Part shown: positions 52,883-62,612 of the stretch, one piece after another
Layout of the letters: each line of letters begins with the position of its first letter
Position numbering within the stretch: position 1 is the stretch's first letter
NCBI RefSeq assembly: GCF_016597725.1
Contig: NZ_VCGY01000010.1
Location: 1-64,000, forward strand
Length of the DNA stretch: 64,000 nucleotides
Direction of reading: 5' to 3'
From: Marinobacter sp. 1-4A
GTDB taxonomy: Bacteria; Pseudomonadota; Gammaproteobacteria; Pseudomonadales; Oleiphilaceae
The notes under the pieces: generated by a model
What the model was told of the DNA's origin: nothing
Seen by the model: the letters and a program-made list of their open reading frames with translations, nothing else
Database searches by the model: none
Position numbers and translations under genes: made by a program

Positions 52883-53248
52883 ATGTTGGATGGTACACCG
52901 GAAGGTTGGTACTACTTCGTACTGCTGGTTGTGTTTGCGATTATGGCGGTAGTCTGGATAGGGTTCGCCCGTTTCTCAATGGCCAGAATCGAGCGTCAGA
53001 TGAAGAAGGACGGAGTAAAACGCCAATCTTCATGGGACGGTGTGGGGCTTCGGGTACTCTGGTACGCCTCTGCCATTGCTTTTCCTGTGGGCATTTTCAA
53101 TCAAGCAAATGATCCGCTCATAGATGTGCCTACAGTGCGCCGTTACTCAACTCGCTTTGACCGTTATTTGGGGTGGGCATTGATGATTTCCGGTTTGATC
53201 TTCCTTGCCATCGTGCTTTTAGGTGGGTTCTTTTTCAATCTTGATTGA
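52883..53248 (+). CDS. Two-helix membrane protein of unknown function
   Basis: The 121-residue protein has three hydrophobic segments (YYFVLLVVFAIMAVVWIGF, LWYASAIAFPVGIF and LGWALMISGLIFLAIVLLGG). GGAG lies upstream of ATG 52883. No family recognised. Confidence 0.65.
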   Translation: MLDGTPEGWYYFVLLVVFAIMAVVWIGFARFSMARIERQMKKDGVKRQSSWDGVGLRVLWYASAIAFPVGIFNQANDPLIDVPTVRRYSTRFDRYLGWALMISGLIFLAIVLLGGFFFNLD

Positions 53249-53385
53249 GTAGAAAAAGGCCGGCTTTTCGGGATCCACTTCAGTTATCGGCGGCACTGCG
53301 TTAGCTGCAAAAGCGGGGTTCGTTGTTGTGAGAAAATCGAGACAGAGTTGTTTTCGCGCTTGATAAAGAGATTTGCCCCGGCTGT

Positions 53386-54066
53386 CTATTCCTTTAGCCG
53401 GACAAGCAACCGGCCATCCTCAACCTCGATATAATCCACACCCGCTGCAAAGGATTGCCAGAATCCCTCGTTGGCACCGAATTCGTTAACCAGGTCCACA
53501 TTCTTGAGGTTACCCAGCCAGGCATTCGGAATGGGTACGCCCATTAGGCTGACGCCCTTTAACTTAACTAGGGGTCGACCGTTAGCAAAGGACAATTCCA
53601 CACCGGCATTTACTCGCAGGGTTCTGCCGCCGAGCACAGGGAAGCCCTCTTCAAGAGGCACCAGAAGCACGGCGCTCAGGAGATCGTCCGACAGATCGAC
53701 GGCGAGTCTCTGAGCCAGATCGGTGTTGTTGGCCAGCATGCCGTTAAGTTCCCGCTCGCTGAAACGTACCTCCCGGCTGCCGTCTTCTTCACTGTAGGGT
53801 ACCGGCTGCAACGGGCTGCCAGATTCACCGCCTTGGGTATCAATGCCCAGAGTATTCAGCTTGTTGTTGAGTGAATCCTGTTCACTGGCATTCAGGGTTA
53901 CGGGTTCGAAGTTCTCAGGAAACACATAGTGGCTTAACCACCAGTAACCAGCGCCTAAGGTGGCGACGATGGTGAGCAGCACAATGCCAAAGACATGCAA
54001 GCCACTGAAGCCCTTCTTTTTGGGTGGCGGCGTTGATGCTGTTTTATCCTCGTTTGTTTCATTCAT
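53386..54066 (-). CDS. Membrane-anchored protein of unknown function
   Basis: From ATG 54066 (226 aa; TTG 54093 also in frame) the protein has a lysine-rich cytoplasmic start, one helix (HVFGIVLLTIVATLGAGYWW) and a large extracytoplasmic domain with VRFSERELNGMLANNTDLAQ and a C-terminal ASVDYIEV-like GVDYIEVEDGRLLVRLKE. The layout resembles lipid-binding or LEA-like envelope proteins, but I do not assign a family. A truncated copy of its end lies at 51601-51700. Confidence 0.68.
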   Translation of the reverse strand: MNETNEDKTASTPPPKKKGFSGLHVFGIVLLTIVATLGAGYWWLSHYVFPENFEPVTLNASEQDSLNNKLNTLGIDTQGGESGSPLQPVPYSEEDGSREVRFSERELNGMLANNTDLAQRLAVDLSDDLLSAVLLVPLEEGFPVLGGRTLRVNAGVELSFANGRPLVKLKGVSLMGVPIPNAWLGNLKNVDLVNEFGANEGFWQSFAAGVDYIEVEDGRLLVRLKE

Positions 54067-54167
54067 CGCTGACGACACCTGAACGCTCTCCAAGCCCTTT
54101 GACGCGGTCTTTGGAACAATACCCTAGTTTGCTTACACTCGGTCAATAATCCCACACAGCGCATCCA

Positions 54168-54280
54168 ACCCCAACTATTCGAAAGAATTTGGCTGTCCAT
54201 TTTGCAGTGCTTCTTTTTGGGGTTGCTGGCTTGTTGTTATGGTTTTTGGCTGACAAGGCGTGAGCTCTCAATATCGGGGA
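54168..54280 (+). pseudogene. Truncated copy of the gene at 52490-52723
   Basis: Reads TIRKNLAVHFAVLLFGVAGL then LLWFLADKA and stop, matching the C-terminus TMRKNLAVHFAVLFFGVAGL of the intact gene. The zinc-ribbon half is absent. It is the second member of the interleaved duplication. Confidence 0.85.
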
Positions 54281-54309
54281 AAATCTATTGCCAGTGCGGA
54301 GAATGCAGG

Positions 54310-54999
54310 CTACTGCCTAAGTTGCTGTTCCCGCCGATAGCGTTCAAGTACTCGAGATAAGATGGGGGCAATGGCGTCTGCTAGTGCTTTGTGATCTTTA
54401 TGCAGCACGTGGTAGATAGGGCAACTTTCCAGTACCGCCCAGTTTAGGTTGTATTCCTCGGTCTTGGCTTGGTGAGGGTGTAGTTCTGAAGATACATACA
54501 AGGCGTATTTGAATCGGCCCATGGAAAGCATCTCCTGTGATTTCGACAGGCTATAGCTGACAGGCATAAAATTGGCCGGGTAGGTTGCAATGAAACGGCG
54601 CATGACGGCCGTTTCGGTGGGAATCAGGATGCGGTTTTTTGGCTCTTTGAGTGCATTGTCCGAACAGTCTGCCTCGCGGACGCACAGCAGAATAATTTCT
54701 GCTTGGTCCAGAGCGGTTGGCACCGCCATTAAGTTGGGATAGTCCTGCAGGGCCTCTGAGAAACGAGCGACGTCGCCGTCCACGTGGCGGGCGTTCGCTT
54801 CTACCAATCCTCGGTGGGTTGACATCTCCTGAAATTCTACGGCCATTTGCAACTCAGAGTAGACTTCTTTGAGAATCGGGATGTAGATGGACTTAATGGC
54901 CGGATGCGGGGCATGGGAGAGCGTGAAAGGTTCCGCCAGAGAATTGGTAGAAAGTAAAACCATGGCAATGGTCAGTGCAAAAAGCGTTCGCTTGAGCAT
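54310..54999 (-). CDS. Periplasmic substrate-binding-like protein
   Basis: The 229-residue protein has a signal peptide (LFALTIAMVLLSTNSLAEP). YIPILKEVYSELQMAVEFQE and RHVDGDVARFSEALQDYPNL resemble the type II binding fold of SBP_bac_3 proteins. Two cysteines in CVREADCSD could pair. Shorter than transport binding proteins; maybe a sensory or stand-alone binding protein. Confidence 0.72.
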   Translation of the reverse strand: MLKRTLFALTIAMVLLSTNSLAEPFTLSHAPHPAIKSIYIPILKEVYSELQMAVEFQEMSTHRGLVEANARHVDGDVARFSEALQDYPNLMAVPTALDQAEIILLCVREADCSDNALKEPKNRILIPTETAVMRRFIATYPANFMPVSYSLSKSQEMLSMGRFKYALYVSSELHPHQAKTEEYNLNWAVLESCPIYHVLHKDHKALADAIAPILSRVLERYRREQQLRQ

Positions 55000-55438
55000 T
55001 TCCGAAAGTTCCTCGGGTGAGAGGGATTAAGGTGTGAAAGAACGATCCATGGCATTGCTCTATTAATCTAAAAATGGCACATCAGTAATTCCACGTCCAA
55101 TTAGACCCGCTTTAAGATGACTCCGGGATGGGGCTTGCAGGCACCATGCTCCGATAACCTTATCGCCGTCGCTTTCCTTCATGCTCCTGCTGAGACGGAT
55201 TTTCTATATTCATATAGCCTCACTGTATAGGCCATTTTTGCATCAGTTTCCCGAAAGCCTTGGGGTACAGGGTCTCCGACTGTTTAACCCCCGGTCGCCA
55301 ACAACTTTATCCACAGCTTTTGTGAGTAACGTACGTGGGAATACCGGTTTACCCATAGGCCGGTGCTGACCAGAATCCCCGCCCCAGACGTATTTGAACG
55401 CTCGCTCATTAACGAGTCCGCGTGAAACGGGAGCCCCC
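55000..55438. other. Intergenic region without a recognised gene
   Basis: 439 bp between the divergent binding-protein and symporter genes. Frames on both strands are short and featureless. Presumably holds the two promoters. Confidence 0.5.
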
Positions 55439-56701
55439 ATGAAAGCTGTACTCGATGGTTATCTGAAGTCTTCTCTGGTGCTGCGCATTGGTATTGCGCT
55501 TGTTCTTGGCTTGGTTGTAGGTCTGGTAGGCGGGCCGGCAGTGGCCGAATGGCTTAACCCGTTAGGGGAATTGCTGCTCAGGTTGTTGAAGTTTCTGATC
55601 GTGCCGATTGTCCTGTTTACCCTGATGGTGGGGATCAATCAGGCCAATCTTTCCAGTATGGGCCGCGTGGGCCGAAAACTGCTGGGTTTCTATGTGTTGA
55701 CTTCGGCTCTGGCCATTACGGTGGGGCTGGTTGTGGCTTCCGTATTCGAACCCGGTAGCGGTCTGGAGTTGTCGCCTTCGGCCAGTGTTGAGGTGCCGGA
55801 GAATCCGGGCTTTGTTCAGGTGCTTCTGAATATTGTTCCCGCCAATATTGTCGAGGCATTTGCCAAGCCGAATCTGCTCGGGATTATTTTTACCGCGATT
55901 GTGTTTGGCGTTGCTCTGCTGAAACTACGTGAGTCAGACACTCACGGGGAAGCCGGTGCCAGGGTGTATGAAGTAGTTTCTGGCCTGAACGAAGTCACGA
56001 TGAAGGTGATGGCCGGGGTTCTGCAGTATGTACCGATTGGCGTGTTTGCGATTGTGGCCAGTACCGCCGGTGAGCAGGGCATAGCCACGATACTGGCCCT
56101 GGGCGATATGGTTATGGTGTTGTATCTGGCCTTGGGGGTGCAACTGCTGGTCTACGGGGTTCTTATGCGCCTTAATGGTGTGGGGCTGAGGGACTTTATT
56201 CGTGAGGCTCGGGCTCCGGTCGCCACCGCGTTTGCCACCCAGAGCAGTTCAGGCACTCTGCCCCTAACGCTCAACGCTGCTCGGCGTTTAGGCATTCCCC
56301 AGAGCATCTACGGTTTCAGTCTGCCTTTGGGCGCCACCATCAACATGGATGGGGCGGGTATCCGTATTGCTATTTCTGCTGCCTTTGCCGCGAATGTGGT
56401 GGGGGTGCCTCTGGACGTCTTCACCATGCTAGAAATTGTTCTGATCGGTACTTTGGCTTCCATAGGCACGGCTGGTGTGCCGGGTGCGGGTATCGTGATG
56501 ATTGCCACTGTGTTTGCTCAGGTGGGCTTGCCCATTGAAACGGTGGCTCTGTTGGTGTCCATTGATGCCCTTGTAGGAATGGGGGCAACAGCTATGAATG
56601 TAACCGGGGATCTGGCGTGTACCTCCGTGATTGCCCGTTCCGAGCAGGACGATGAGGCGGTGATGGAAAGGTCTTCGGTGCCGGAGAAGGTGTTGTCGTA
56701 G
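55439..56701 (+). CDS. Dicarboxylate/amino-acid:cation symporter (DAACS, GltP-like)
   Basis: From ATG 55439 (420 aa). Helices include LKFLIVPIVLFTLMVGINQA; ATQSSSGTLPLTLNAARRLG is the serine-rich hairpin motif, GATINMDGAGIRIAISAAFA the NMDG motif and GVPGAGIVMIATVF the second hairpin. It imports C4-dicarboxylates, glutamate or aspartate with Na or H ions. Exact substrate undetermined. Confidence 0.94.
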   Translation: MKAVLDGYLKSSLVLRIGIALVLGLVVGLVGGPAVAEWLNPLGELLLRLLKFLIVPIVLFTLMVGINQANLSSMGRVGRKLLGFYVLTSALAITVGLVVASVFEPGSGLELSPSASVEVPENPGFVQVLLNIVPANIVEAFAKPNLLGIIFTAIVFGVALLKLRESDTHGEAGARVYEVVSGLNEVTMKVMAGVLQYVPIGVFAIVASTAGEQGIATILALGDMVMVLYLALGVQLLVYGVLMRLNGVGLRDFIREARAPVATAFATQSSSGTLPLTLNAARRLGIPQSIYGFSLPLGATINMDGAGIRIAISAAFAANVVGVPLDVFTMLEIVLIGTLASIGTAGVPGAGIVMIATVFAQVGLPIETVALLVSIDALVGMGATAMNVTGDLACTSVIARSEQDDEAVMERSSVPEKVLS

Positions 56702-56749
56702 GGTCTGCTCTGTAAGAAAACCGGTGCGGGCCTATTTCTCAAGATTGAT

Positions 56750-57556
56750 TTATGGGCTGGTTTTTGAAACCTGCTCCTCTGAAGGGGATTGGTGCCACGT
56801 TGAGCGATCCATCCAAGGGTCGCGCAGGCCAATGTGCCCGATCCCGGGCAATTTGACAGCCAAAGCCAGAGGGTCAATGCCAATGTTAAGGCCTAGAATG
56901 TTCAGCTCGACACCTTCCCGGATACTCGCCATAAGGCCGAAATAACCTTTGAGGGAGAGTTGATAGCCTGAACCGCTGGGCGCTTTCGCAACAATGCCGT
57001 CGGCGAGATAGTCTTTTCCGATGGCAATGTTGGGCAGTGCAACATCTAGTTCGGGCACCTGCCGGATTACCCAGGCTACAAAAGTGTTGCTGTTGGGTCC
57101 GGGCCAAGCTTTGTATTTGTTCTGGAAAGGGTAGGCGTCGATCGCTGTCCGGATATTGATGATAGCGGCCTCCGCTTTCTCACCACGGAGGTCGGCGAGC
57201 AACATCGGCGGGTTGCCATACCAGGCAGTATCGGGCTCACCGGGGCGGGATCGCACCGCGTTATAACCCCAGCCAGTTACATCGTGAACCTCGTAGGATG
57301 ATGCCCCGCGCACTTTGGTCGCAATCCAAGTGTGGATCGCAAAGTTGCCGCGCCAATTATAAGCTCGGGCACCGTAAACTTGCACAATGGCTTCCTCAGC
57401 CTGATCGGGCAGTGGCGCAATGCCTGCACTGGAGCGATCAGTGTCACGCCAGCTCTGGCTAGACTGACTGCTACAGGCCGCAATCAGTGCAGGGCCCGCT
57501 AGCAGAGCCAGTAAAAATATTGTGGTTCTGATGAGCCATTGAAGGGGTTTCACCAT
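56750..57556 (-). CDS. DUF3750 lipoprotein
   Basis: From ATG 57556 (268 aa) there is a signal with lipobox ALIAAC. VYGARAYNWRGNFAIHTWIA, YEVHDVTGWGYNAVRSRPGE, ANTFVAWVIRQVPELDVALP-like (SNTFVAWVIRQVPELDVALP) and GIGHIGLRDPW match DUF3750. Conserved His, Cys-like and Asn positions hint at an NlpC/P60-like or amidase relative, but no activity is known. Confidence 0.85.
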   Translation of the reverse strand: MVKPLQWLIRTTIFLLALLAGPALIAACSSQSSQSWRDTDRSSAGIAPLPDQAEEAIVQVYGARAYNWRGNFAIHTWIATKVRGASSYEVHDVTGWGYNAVRSRPGEPDTAWYGNPPMLLADLRGEKAEAAIINIRTAIDAYPFQNKYKAWPGPNSNTFVAWVIRQVPELDVALPNIAIGKDYLADGIVAKAPSGSGYQLSLKGYFGLMASIREGVELNILGLNIGIDPLALAVKLPGIGHIGLRDPWMDRSTWHQSPSEEQVSKTSP

Positions 57557-57796
57557 GCCAGAGGGTACCTCGAGCTGCATGCATTGGTTGATGGTCAAGA
57601 CCGAGTCAGTATACGGCTCATATAGCCTCAAGTATCAATGCAAGGCATTACCAATCGTTGTTGTTCGGAAAACCGGGGCAGGTCTTTTTTTCCAAGCGCC
57701 CACTCTGGAAGGTTTGTAGTAGTCTCTTAATACCCACTTCATCATTGCCACTGCTACTGTTTCCAAGCTCGTCAAAACAAGCATAAGGAGATAGCC

Positions 57797-58366
57797 ATGA
57801 GTGGGAAGAAGATTTTGATGATTACCGGTGATTTCACCGAAGATTACGAAACCATGGTGCCGTTTCAGGCACTGATGGCCGTCGGCCACACGGTTCATGC
57901 CGTTTGCCCGGATAAAAAAGCGGGCGATACCGTTGCCACAGCCATCCATGACTTCGAGGGCGACCAAACCTACACAGAAAAGCCGGGCCATCGATTTGCC
58001 CTGAATGCGGATTTTGATGGGTTGGACCCGGCGAACTATGACGCACTGGTGGTGCCTGGTGGCCGCGCACCTGAATACCTGCGTCTTAACGAAGACGTGA
58101 AGAATCTGGTTCGCCATTTTTTCGAAACCAACAAACCGGTGGCGGCGATTTGCCATGGTGCTCAATTGTTGGCGGCTGCGGGGGTTCTGGATGGCCGCAA
58201 GTGTTCAGCCTATCCGGCTTGCCAGCCGGAAGTGGAATTGGCTGGCGGTACCTTCGCCAGTATTGAGGTTGATCAGGCTGTAACCGATGCTAATCTTGTA
58301 ACAGCGCCCGCGTGGCCGGCTCATCCGGCCTGGTTGGCGCAGTTCTTCAAACTGCTGGATCAATAA
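57797..58366 (+). CDS. DJ-1/PfpI-family protein
   Basis: The 189-residue protein starts [20 protein letters not shown] and has the nucleophile elbow [20 protein letters not shown] (Cys), [15 protein letters not shown] and the family's acidic partner (FTEDYE). It should be a glyoxalase-III/deglycase or chaperone-like hydrolase. AAGGAGATAG precedes the ATG. Confidence 0.92.
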   Translation: MSGKKILMITGDFTEDYETMVPFQALMAVGHTVHAVCPDKKAGDTVATAIHDFEGDQTYTEKPGHRFALNADFDGLDPANYDALVVPGGRAPEYLRLNEDVKNLVRHFFETNKPVAAICHGAQLLAAAGVLDGRKCSAYPACQPEVELAGGTFASIEVDQAVTDANLVTAPAWPAHPAWLAQFFKLLDQ

Positions 58367-58417
58367 CGCAACAGGGGCTGGCCACACCGGCCCCTCAACG
58401 CTTCCCGGGAGGCTGTA

Positions 58418-58798
58418 ATGTGTAAGCTCTTTATCAACGCCGACCCGGAGCTTTGGGTAAGCCGGACCCACTCTCTGCGTATTGACGGCATGGTCACCAG
58501 TGTGCGCATGGAAAACGCTTTTTGGCATGTACTGGCAGAACTGGCCGAACGGGACGGCATGAACCTCCCGCAGATGATCACCCGGCTTTACCACGAATCC
58601 ATTGACGCTGGCCACGATCTGGGCAATTTCACGTCCTTCCTGCGGGTTTGTGCGCTCCGCTATCTTGAGCTGCAATTAGACGGCGCTGTTCCAAGGGATA
58701 CCCGAGTGCCGATCGCTTCACTGAATGCTGACCGGATTCTCGCGGGTAATTCAGGCAATACGGCCACGCCGAAAATGGTGACTAAAGCAAAGCATTGA
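58418..58798 (+). CDS. Ribbon-helix-helix domain protein
   Basis: The 126-residue protein has SLRIDGMVTSVRMENAFWHV and LAERDGMNLPQMITRLYHES, the RHH_4 domain. Such proteins occur in many proteobacteria and may bind DNA; function is not known. Follows the PfpI gene by 51 bp. Confidence 0.82.
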   Translation: MCKLFINADPELWVSRTHSLRIDGMVTSVRMENAFWHVLAELAERDGMNLPQMITRLYHESIDAGHDLGNFTSFLRVCALRYLELQLDGAVPRDTRVPIASLNADRILAGNSGNTATPKMVTKAKH

Positions 58799-58883
58799 AC
58801 GCTGTAGAAAAAAACTGTCTGGGTTTTTCGGTGATATCGCGGGCTTGTGGTTAAATACTTCAGAACTTTTGAGGAGATAATCG

Positions 58884-59855
58884 ATGCCCCGCATATATGA
58901 AGACAACTCTCAGTCCATTGGCAACACGCCGTTGGTCAAGCTTAATCGTGTTAATGATGGCGCTACTATTTGGGCCAAGATTGAAGGTCGCAACCCGGCC
59001 TACTCGGTAAAGTGCCGAATTGGTACCGCCATGGTACTGGATGCCGAGAAGCGGGGCGTGCTTAAGCCGGGTATGACTATTATTGAGCCCACCAGCGGTA
59101 ACACGGGCATAGCTCTGGCTTTTGTGGCTGCGGCCAGAGGCTACAAAATAGTTCTTACCATGCCCGCTTCAATGAGTCTGGAGCGCCGCAAGGTGTTGAA
59201 AGCGCTGGGTGCCGATTTGCTACTCACAGAGCCCGCCAAAGGCATGCCCGGCGCAATCGCTAAAGCAGAAGAGTTGGCTGCTGCTGAACCTGAAAAGTAC
59301 TTTTTACCACAGCAGTTCAATAACCCGGCTAATCCGCAGATTCATGAAGACACCACTGGCCCTGAAATCTGGAACGACACAGATGGCGCTGTGGATATTT
59401 TTGTTGCCGGTGTAGGAACGGGTGGCACGCTTACAGGCGTATCACGCTACATCAAGAACACGCAGGACAAAGCCATTACCACCGTTGCCGTTGAGCCTGC
59501 CGACTCACCCATTATCACTCAGGTGCGAAACGGAGAAGCCCTCAAGCCCGCTCCCCACAAAATCCAAGGCCTAGGCGCTGGTTTTGTGCCCGAGAATCTA
59601 GACCTGAGCATGGTTGATCAGGTAGAAACGATAACCAATGAAGACGCCATGGCTATGGCCCATAGGTTGATGCAGGAAGAAGGCATTCTGTGTGGCATTT
59701 CCTGTGGTGCGGCCGTTGTAGCAGCTGTTCGCGTTAGCCAGCAGCCAGAACACAAAGGCAAGAACATTGTGGTCATCCTTCCGGATTCAGCTGAGCGTTA
59801 TCTCTCCAGCGCCCTGTTTGCCGAGCAGTTTGGTGATGCGGAGAACGTGCAGTAA
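58884..59855 (+). CDS. cysK: Cysteine synthase A (O-acetylserine sulphhydrylase)
   Basis: The 323-residue PLP enzyme has [15 protein letters not shown] (PLP lysine in SVKCR), [35 protein letters not shown] (phosphate loop) and [15 protein letters not shown]. It closely follows the CysK pattern and length. It makes cysteine from O-acetylserine and sulphide. GAGGAGAT precedes the ATG. Confidence 0.96.
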   Translation: MPRIYEDNSQSIGNTPLVKLNRVNDGATIWAKIEGRNPAYSVKCRIGTAMVLDAEKRGVLKPGMTIIEPTSGNTGIALAFVAAARGYKIVLTMPASMSLERRKVLKALGADLLLTEPAKGMPGAIAKAEELAAAEPEKYFLPQQFNNPANPQIHEDTTGPEIWNDTDGAVDIFVAGVGTGGTLTGVSRYIKNTQDKAITTVAVEPADSPIITQVRNGEALKPAPHKIQGLGAGFVPENLDLSMVDQVETITNEDAMAMAHRLMQEEGILCGISCGAAVVAAVRVSQQPEHKGKNIVVILPDSAERYLSSALFAEQFGDAENVQ

Positions 59856-59875
59856 AAGCTGCTAGCTCATTGATG

Positions 59876-59899
59876 GCGCCCCGACTCTTGTTGGGGCGC
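59876..59899 (+). terminator. GC-rich hairpin after cysK
   Basis: GCGCCCC (59876-59882) pairs with GGGGCGC (59893-59899), 21 bp after the stop. No T-run, so perhaps Rho-independent only in part. Confidence 0.55.
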
Positions 59900-59937
59900 T
59901 GGGTTGCACCCGCAGATCAGAGCCCGGTTGTTTCATT

Positions 59938-60552
59938 ATGTTTTCCGATTTCTTAAACAGTAAAACGACCTACGCTACCGAGTTGCGGGACTTTTATGAA
60001 TGGCATAAGGGCGTTGAGTATTTTGGGTTTTGGGCGATTGAAGTATCGGGCTCTGATTGCCTGAAAAAAATACGGTTCCATCAAGATTATCTTTCCGAGT
60101 GGTTGCATTCCGGTTACTTGCGCCAGCCTCACATTACTCTGGCTTTGGAGGGGTTGCTGAAAGATCCCCCTTCGCTGAAGCCTTCGATTTGGAAAAGTAT
60201 TCAGCAGTTGGAAGCTTCCGAACTACCTGCTTTTCCTTTACAGCTGGCCAGATGCAACAGTTTTGCAACCTGCCCTTATTTGGAAGTGACTGATCCAAAA
60301 GGTTATTTGAATACTATCCGTAGCTGTTTGAACAGCGATGAACAGGAGCAGAACCCAAAAGCATACACGCCACACGTCACTCTGGGTTTTTACAACGAAG
60401 CTCATGACACTTCACGCATAGTTGAAGAATTATCGGGCATACAATCGCAAGATATCGAGTTCACGGTTGATGAAATAGTATTTGCTCAATACAGAACCCG
60501 TGAAATACAAGGGCCTTATCAGGTTTTACATCGCATCAAATTAGCGCGGTAG
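59938..60552 (+). CDS. 2H phosphoesterase / 2'-5' RNA ligase-family protein
   Basis: The 204-residue protein has two HxT motifs, RQPHITLAL and YTPHVTLGF, about 95 residues apart, as in LigT-like 2H enzymes. The spacing and IDE-like ends (DEIVFAQYRTRE) suit a cyclic phosphodiesterase or RNA ligase. Substrate unknown. Confidence 0.85.
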   Translation: MFSDFLNSKTTYATELRDFYEWHKGVEYFGFWAIEVSGSDCLKKIRFHQDYLSEWLHSGYLRQPHITLALEGLLKDPPSLKPSIWKSIQQLEASELPAFPLQLARCNSFATCPYLEVTDPKGYLNTIRSCLNSDEQEQNPKAYTPHVTLGFYNEAHDTSRIVEELSGIQSQDIEFTVDEIVFAQYRTREIQGPYQVLHRIKLAR

Positions 60553-60737
60553 GTTGCCTCAGAGGCCTGTGTTGGGTGATTGTTGCTCCAGAAGAGAGTG
60601 CTGTACGACAGCAATTGAGTCTCTGCGGGCTTGCTCCTATCAAAGAACGTCTCTCATTCCAAACAATTATTTCCTATTTGGAATATCATGACCGTTTGAG
60701 GCTGGTGATTAAACCAACCGATTACTTGGAGAATAAA

Positions 60738-60899
60738 ATGAGCAAGAGCCCCACAAAAGCGACATTGACTACCGCCATGATTGAGGAACAGACAGCTGCT
60801 TTTTTAAAGTCAGGCGGCGCTGTTGAGTACGTTGGCAAGGGTAAGAGTGGCCAATTTGCCTCTACTGGCACGAAGCAGATTAGTTTGAAAGCACGCTGA
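60738..60899 (+). CDS. Small conserved-type protein (53 aa)
   Basis: ATG 60738 has GGAG 8 bp upstream. The product, rich in Lys, Thr and Gly, contains TAAFLKSGGAVEYVGKGKSG. Its short basic form resembles small RNA- or polymerase-associated proteins such as SutA, but this is a guess. The bases before it (60553-60737) show no other gene. Confidence 0.55.
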   Translation: MSKSPTKATLTTAMIEEQTAAFLKSGGAVEYVGKGKSGQFASTGTKQISLKAR

Positions 60900-60921
60900 T
60901 ATTAGACGGGGGAGGGAGGCT

Positions 60922-60953
60922 AGAACTGCTGCTGGTGCTTTAGCAGCAGTTCT
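60922..60953. terminator. Bidirectional hairpin between convergent genes
   Basis: AGAACTGCTGCT (60922-60933) and AGCAGCAGTTCT (60942-60953) form a perfect 12-bp stem with an 8-nt loop. There is no T-run, but the place between converging genes fits termination. Confidence 0.65.
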
Positions 60954-60989
60954 GTATGCGCTCGTATATGGCCTATTGGTCGTGAGCCA

Positions 60990-61538
60990 CTAGTTTATTC
61001 GGTAGAACGGGCGGTCGTAGTCTAGGCTGGTTGGCCTCTGCAATGGCGAATCTGTTTCGCCATCTCCCGCATAGAGAGTATCGTTATCAATGTAAACAAT
61101 GTCGTATTCTTTGATGTCGAAAAAGGCGCCATCGAATTGGGTCGTATGTATATTGAATTCGGTAGCAGTGAGACCATCGCTCAGCAAAACATCGTCGCCC
61201 AATGCGAAGTTGCCTGATGACGTTGGGTTCGGAGCGAACGGTTGTGGGGTAGTGCAGCCGCTATCGATGTAGTTTTCGATATCGGTGGTAAATTCGCCAC
61301 GGCTAAACGATAAGGTCACGATATCATAGTGCGGTTCGCCCTCAACGGGGCCACATTGCTTTTTCCAGGTGCCGTCGAGTACTGTTATCTGGTCGCTTGG
61401 AGTTACGGCACCGCTATCCTCGTTTCCGATTTCGGGATCGGCATTTTCTTCGGTTTCTTCCAAAACGCTGCCGCTGCCCCCGCCTCCGCAGCCAACCATC
61501 ATTACTGAAGCCAGAGTGCAAAATAAAAACTTCTTCAT
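60990..61538 (-). CDS. Putative lipoprotein of unknown function
   Basis: From ATG 61538 (182 aa) the signal peptide ends in lipobox MVGC and runs on to a glycine/serine then glutamate-rich linker. The mature domain has VLDGTWKKQCGPVEGEPHYD and a beta-rich body, with cysteines that may pair. No family recognised. Confidence 0.72.
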   Translation of the reverse strand: MKKFLFCTLASVMMVGCGGGGSGSVLEETEENADPEIGNEDSGAVTPSDQITVLDGTWKKQCGPVEGEPHYDIVTLSFSRGEFTTDIENYIDSGCTTPQPFAPNPTSSGNFALGDDVLLSDGLTATEFNIHTTQFDGAFFDIKEYDIVYIDNDTLYAGDGETDSPLQRPTSLDYDRPFYRIN

Positions 61539-61725
61539 AGCGGTGTTTCCTAACGATATCATCTGTTTGGGTTGCGGTTATGACATTATTGCATAAGGCG
61601 AATGGCGGTGACACACAGCTTTTAGTAGCTTGTATGAATCACTTCTGTCTGAATGAGAAAACACCTCTGCAGCCAGAACTGCCACTGGTTATAATGGCGT
61701 ACCTTTAATCATCCCAGAGAACCCT

Positions 61726-62205
61726 ATGCCAATCGAAAAGAATCAAGTCGTTTTGTTTCACTATAGTGTCAGCGATGAACAGGGCAAGGTTGTTGAAAGT
61801 TCCCGCGGCGGCGAGCCAAATGCTTACCTGCATGGCCATGGAGGCATCATCCGAGGTTTGGAAGAAGCTCTGGAAGGCCGAGAGGCTGGCGATACGTTCA
61901 GCGTTACCGTCACCCCAGACAAAGCCTACGGCCCACGCAAGGCTGATGCAGTGCAACGCGTGCCAGTGAAGCATTTAATGGGTGCGAAACGCTGGAAGCC
62001 GGGCATGATCGCGCAGGTAAAAACCGAGCAGGGGCCGCGCCATGTGAGTGTGGTTAAGGTTGGCTTAAAGTTTGCGGATGTTGATACTAATCACCCGATG
62101 GCCGGTAAAACCTTAACCTTTGATGTCGAAATCATTGAAGTACGCGCTGCCGACCCAGAAGAGATCTCGCACGGCCACGCGCATGGACCCGGTGGGCACC
62201 ACTGA
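61726..62205 (+). CDS. SlyD-like FKBP-type peptidyl-prolyl isomerase
   Basis: The 159-residue protein has VLFHYSVSDEQGKVVESSRG, YLHGHGGIIRGLEEALEGRE and TLTFDVEIIEV, with an insert-in-flap domain as in SlyD. The C-terminus ends HGHAHGPGGHH, a short metal-binding tail. SlyD is a folding helper with nickel affinity. Confidence 0.93.
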   Translation: MPIEKNQVVLFHYSVSDEQGKVVESSRGGEPNAYLHGHGGIIRGLEEALEGREAGDTFSVTVTPDKAYGPRKADAVQRVPVKHLMGAKRWKPGMIAQVKTEQGPRHVSVVKVGLKFADVDTNHPMAGKTLTFDVEIIEVRAADPEEISHGHAHGPGGHH

Positions 62206-62294
62206 CGTATGAGGGGGCTGTTGTGGCGTAGTCATCGATGGGCTTTCGACTACAGCAGTTTCTTGATTGACATACCACAGCAAAGGAAATGCGG

Positions 62295-62600
62295 ATGACT
62301 CTAGGTTGGGTAGTTGCAGGTAGCGTTGGTCAGTTTCTTCTAGCTTATATGCTGTTTCTATTGGCGGTGTTCGGGTTTAGTGCTGTTGGGGCCTCTCACC
62401 GCCCTACGCCATATGATTCTTCTGTGTTGGACTCGGCTTTTTATTCATTACCGGCAAGCTGTATTGTGAGTGCTGTTGTTGTAATTGGGCTGTATCGCGC
62501 GGGTGCGGGCAAGCTTGCGTACCTTTGGTATGTGGCACCGATTTTGTTGTTTTCTGGCTATTTGTTATACATCAAGCTGTTTATCGAACGGGAAGCTTAA
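62295..62600 (+). CDS. Small three-helix membrane protein
   Basis: ATG 62295 (101 aa) is preferred to ATG 62289 because AAAGGA lies about 7 bp before it. Three hydrophobic segments are seen. Unknown function; the next gene follows closely. Confidence 0.6.
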   Translation: MTLGWVVAGSVGQFLLAYMLFLLAVFGFSAVGASHRPTPYDSSVLDSAFYSLPASCIVSAVVVIGLYRAGAGKLAYLWYVAPILLFSGYLLYIKLFIEREA

Positions 62601-62612
62601 GGGTACTGAGCT

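Noticed and set aside
53249..53275. AAAAAGGCCGGCTTTT as a terminator after the gene ending at 53248
   Set aside because: The short stem is interrupted by one base and lacks a good T-run, so it was not listed.
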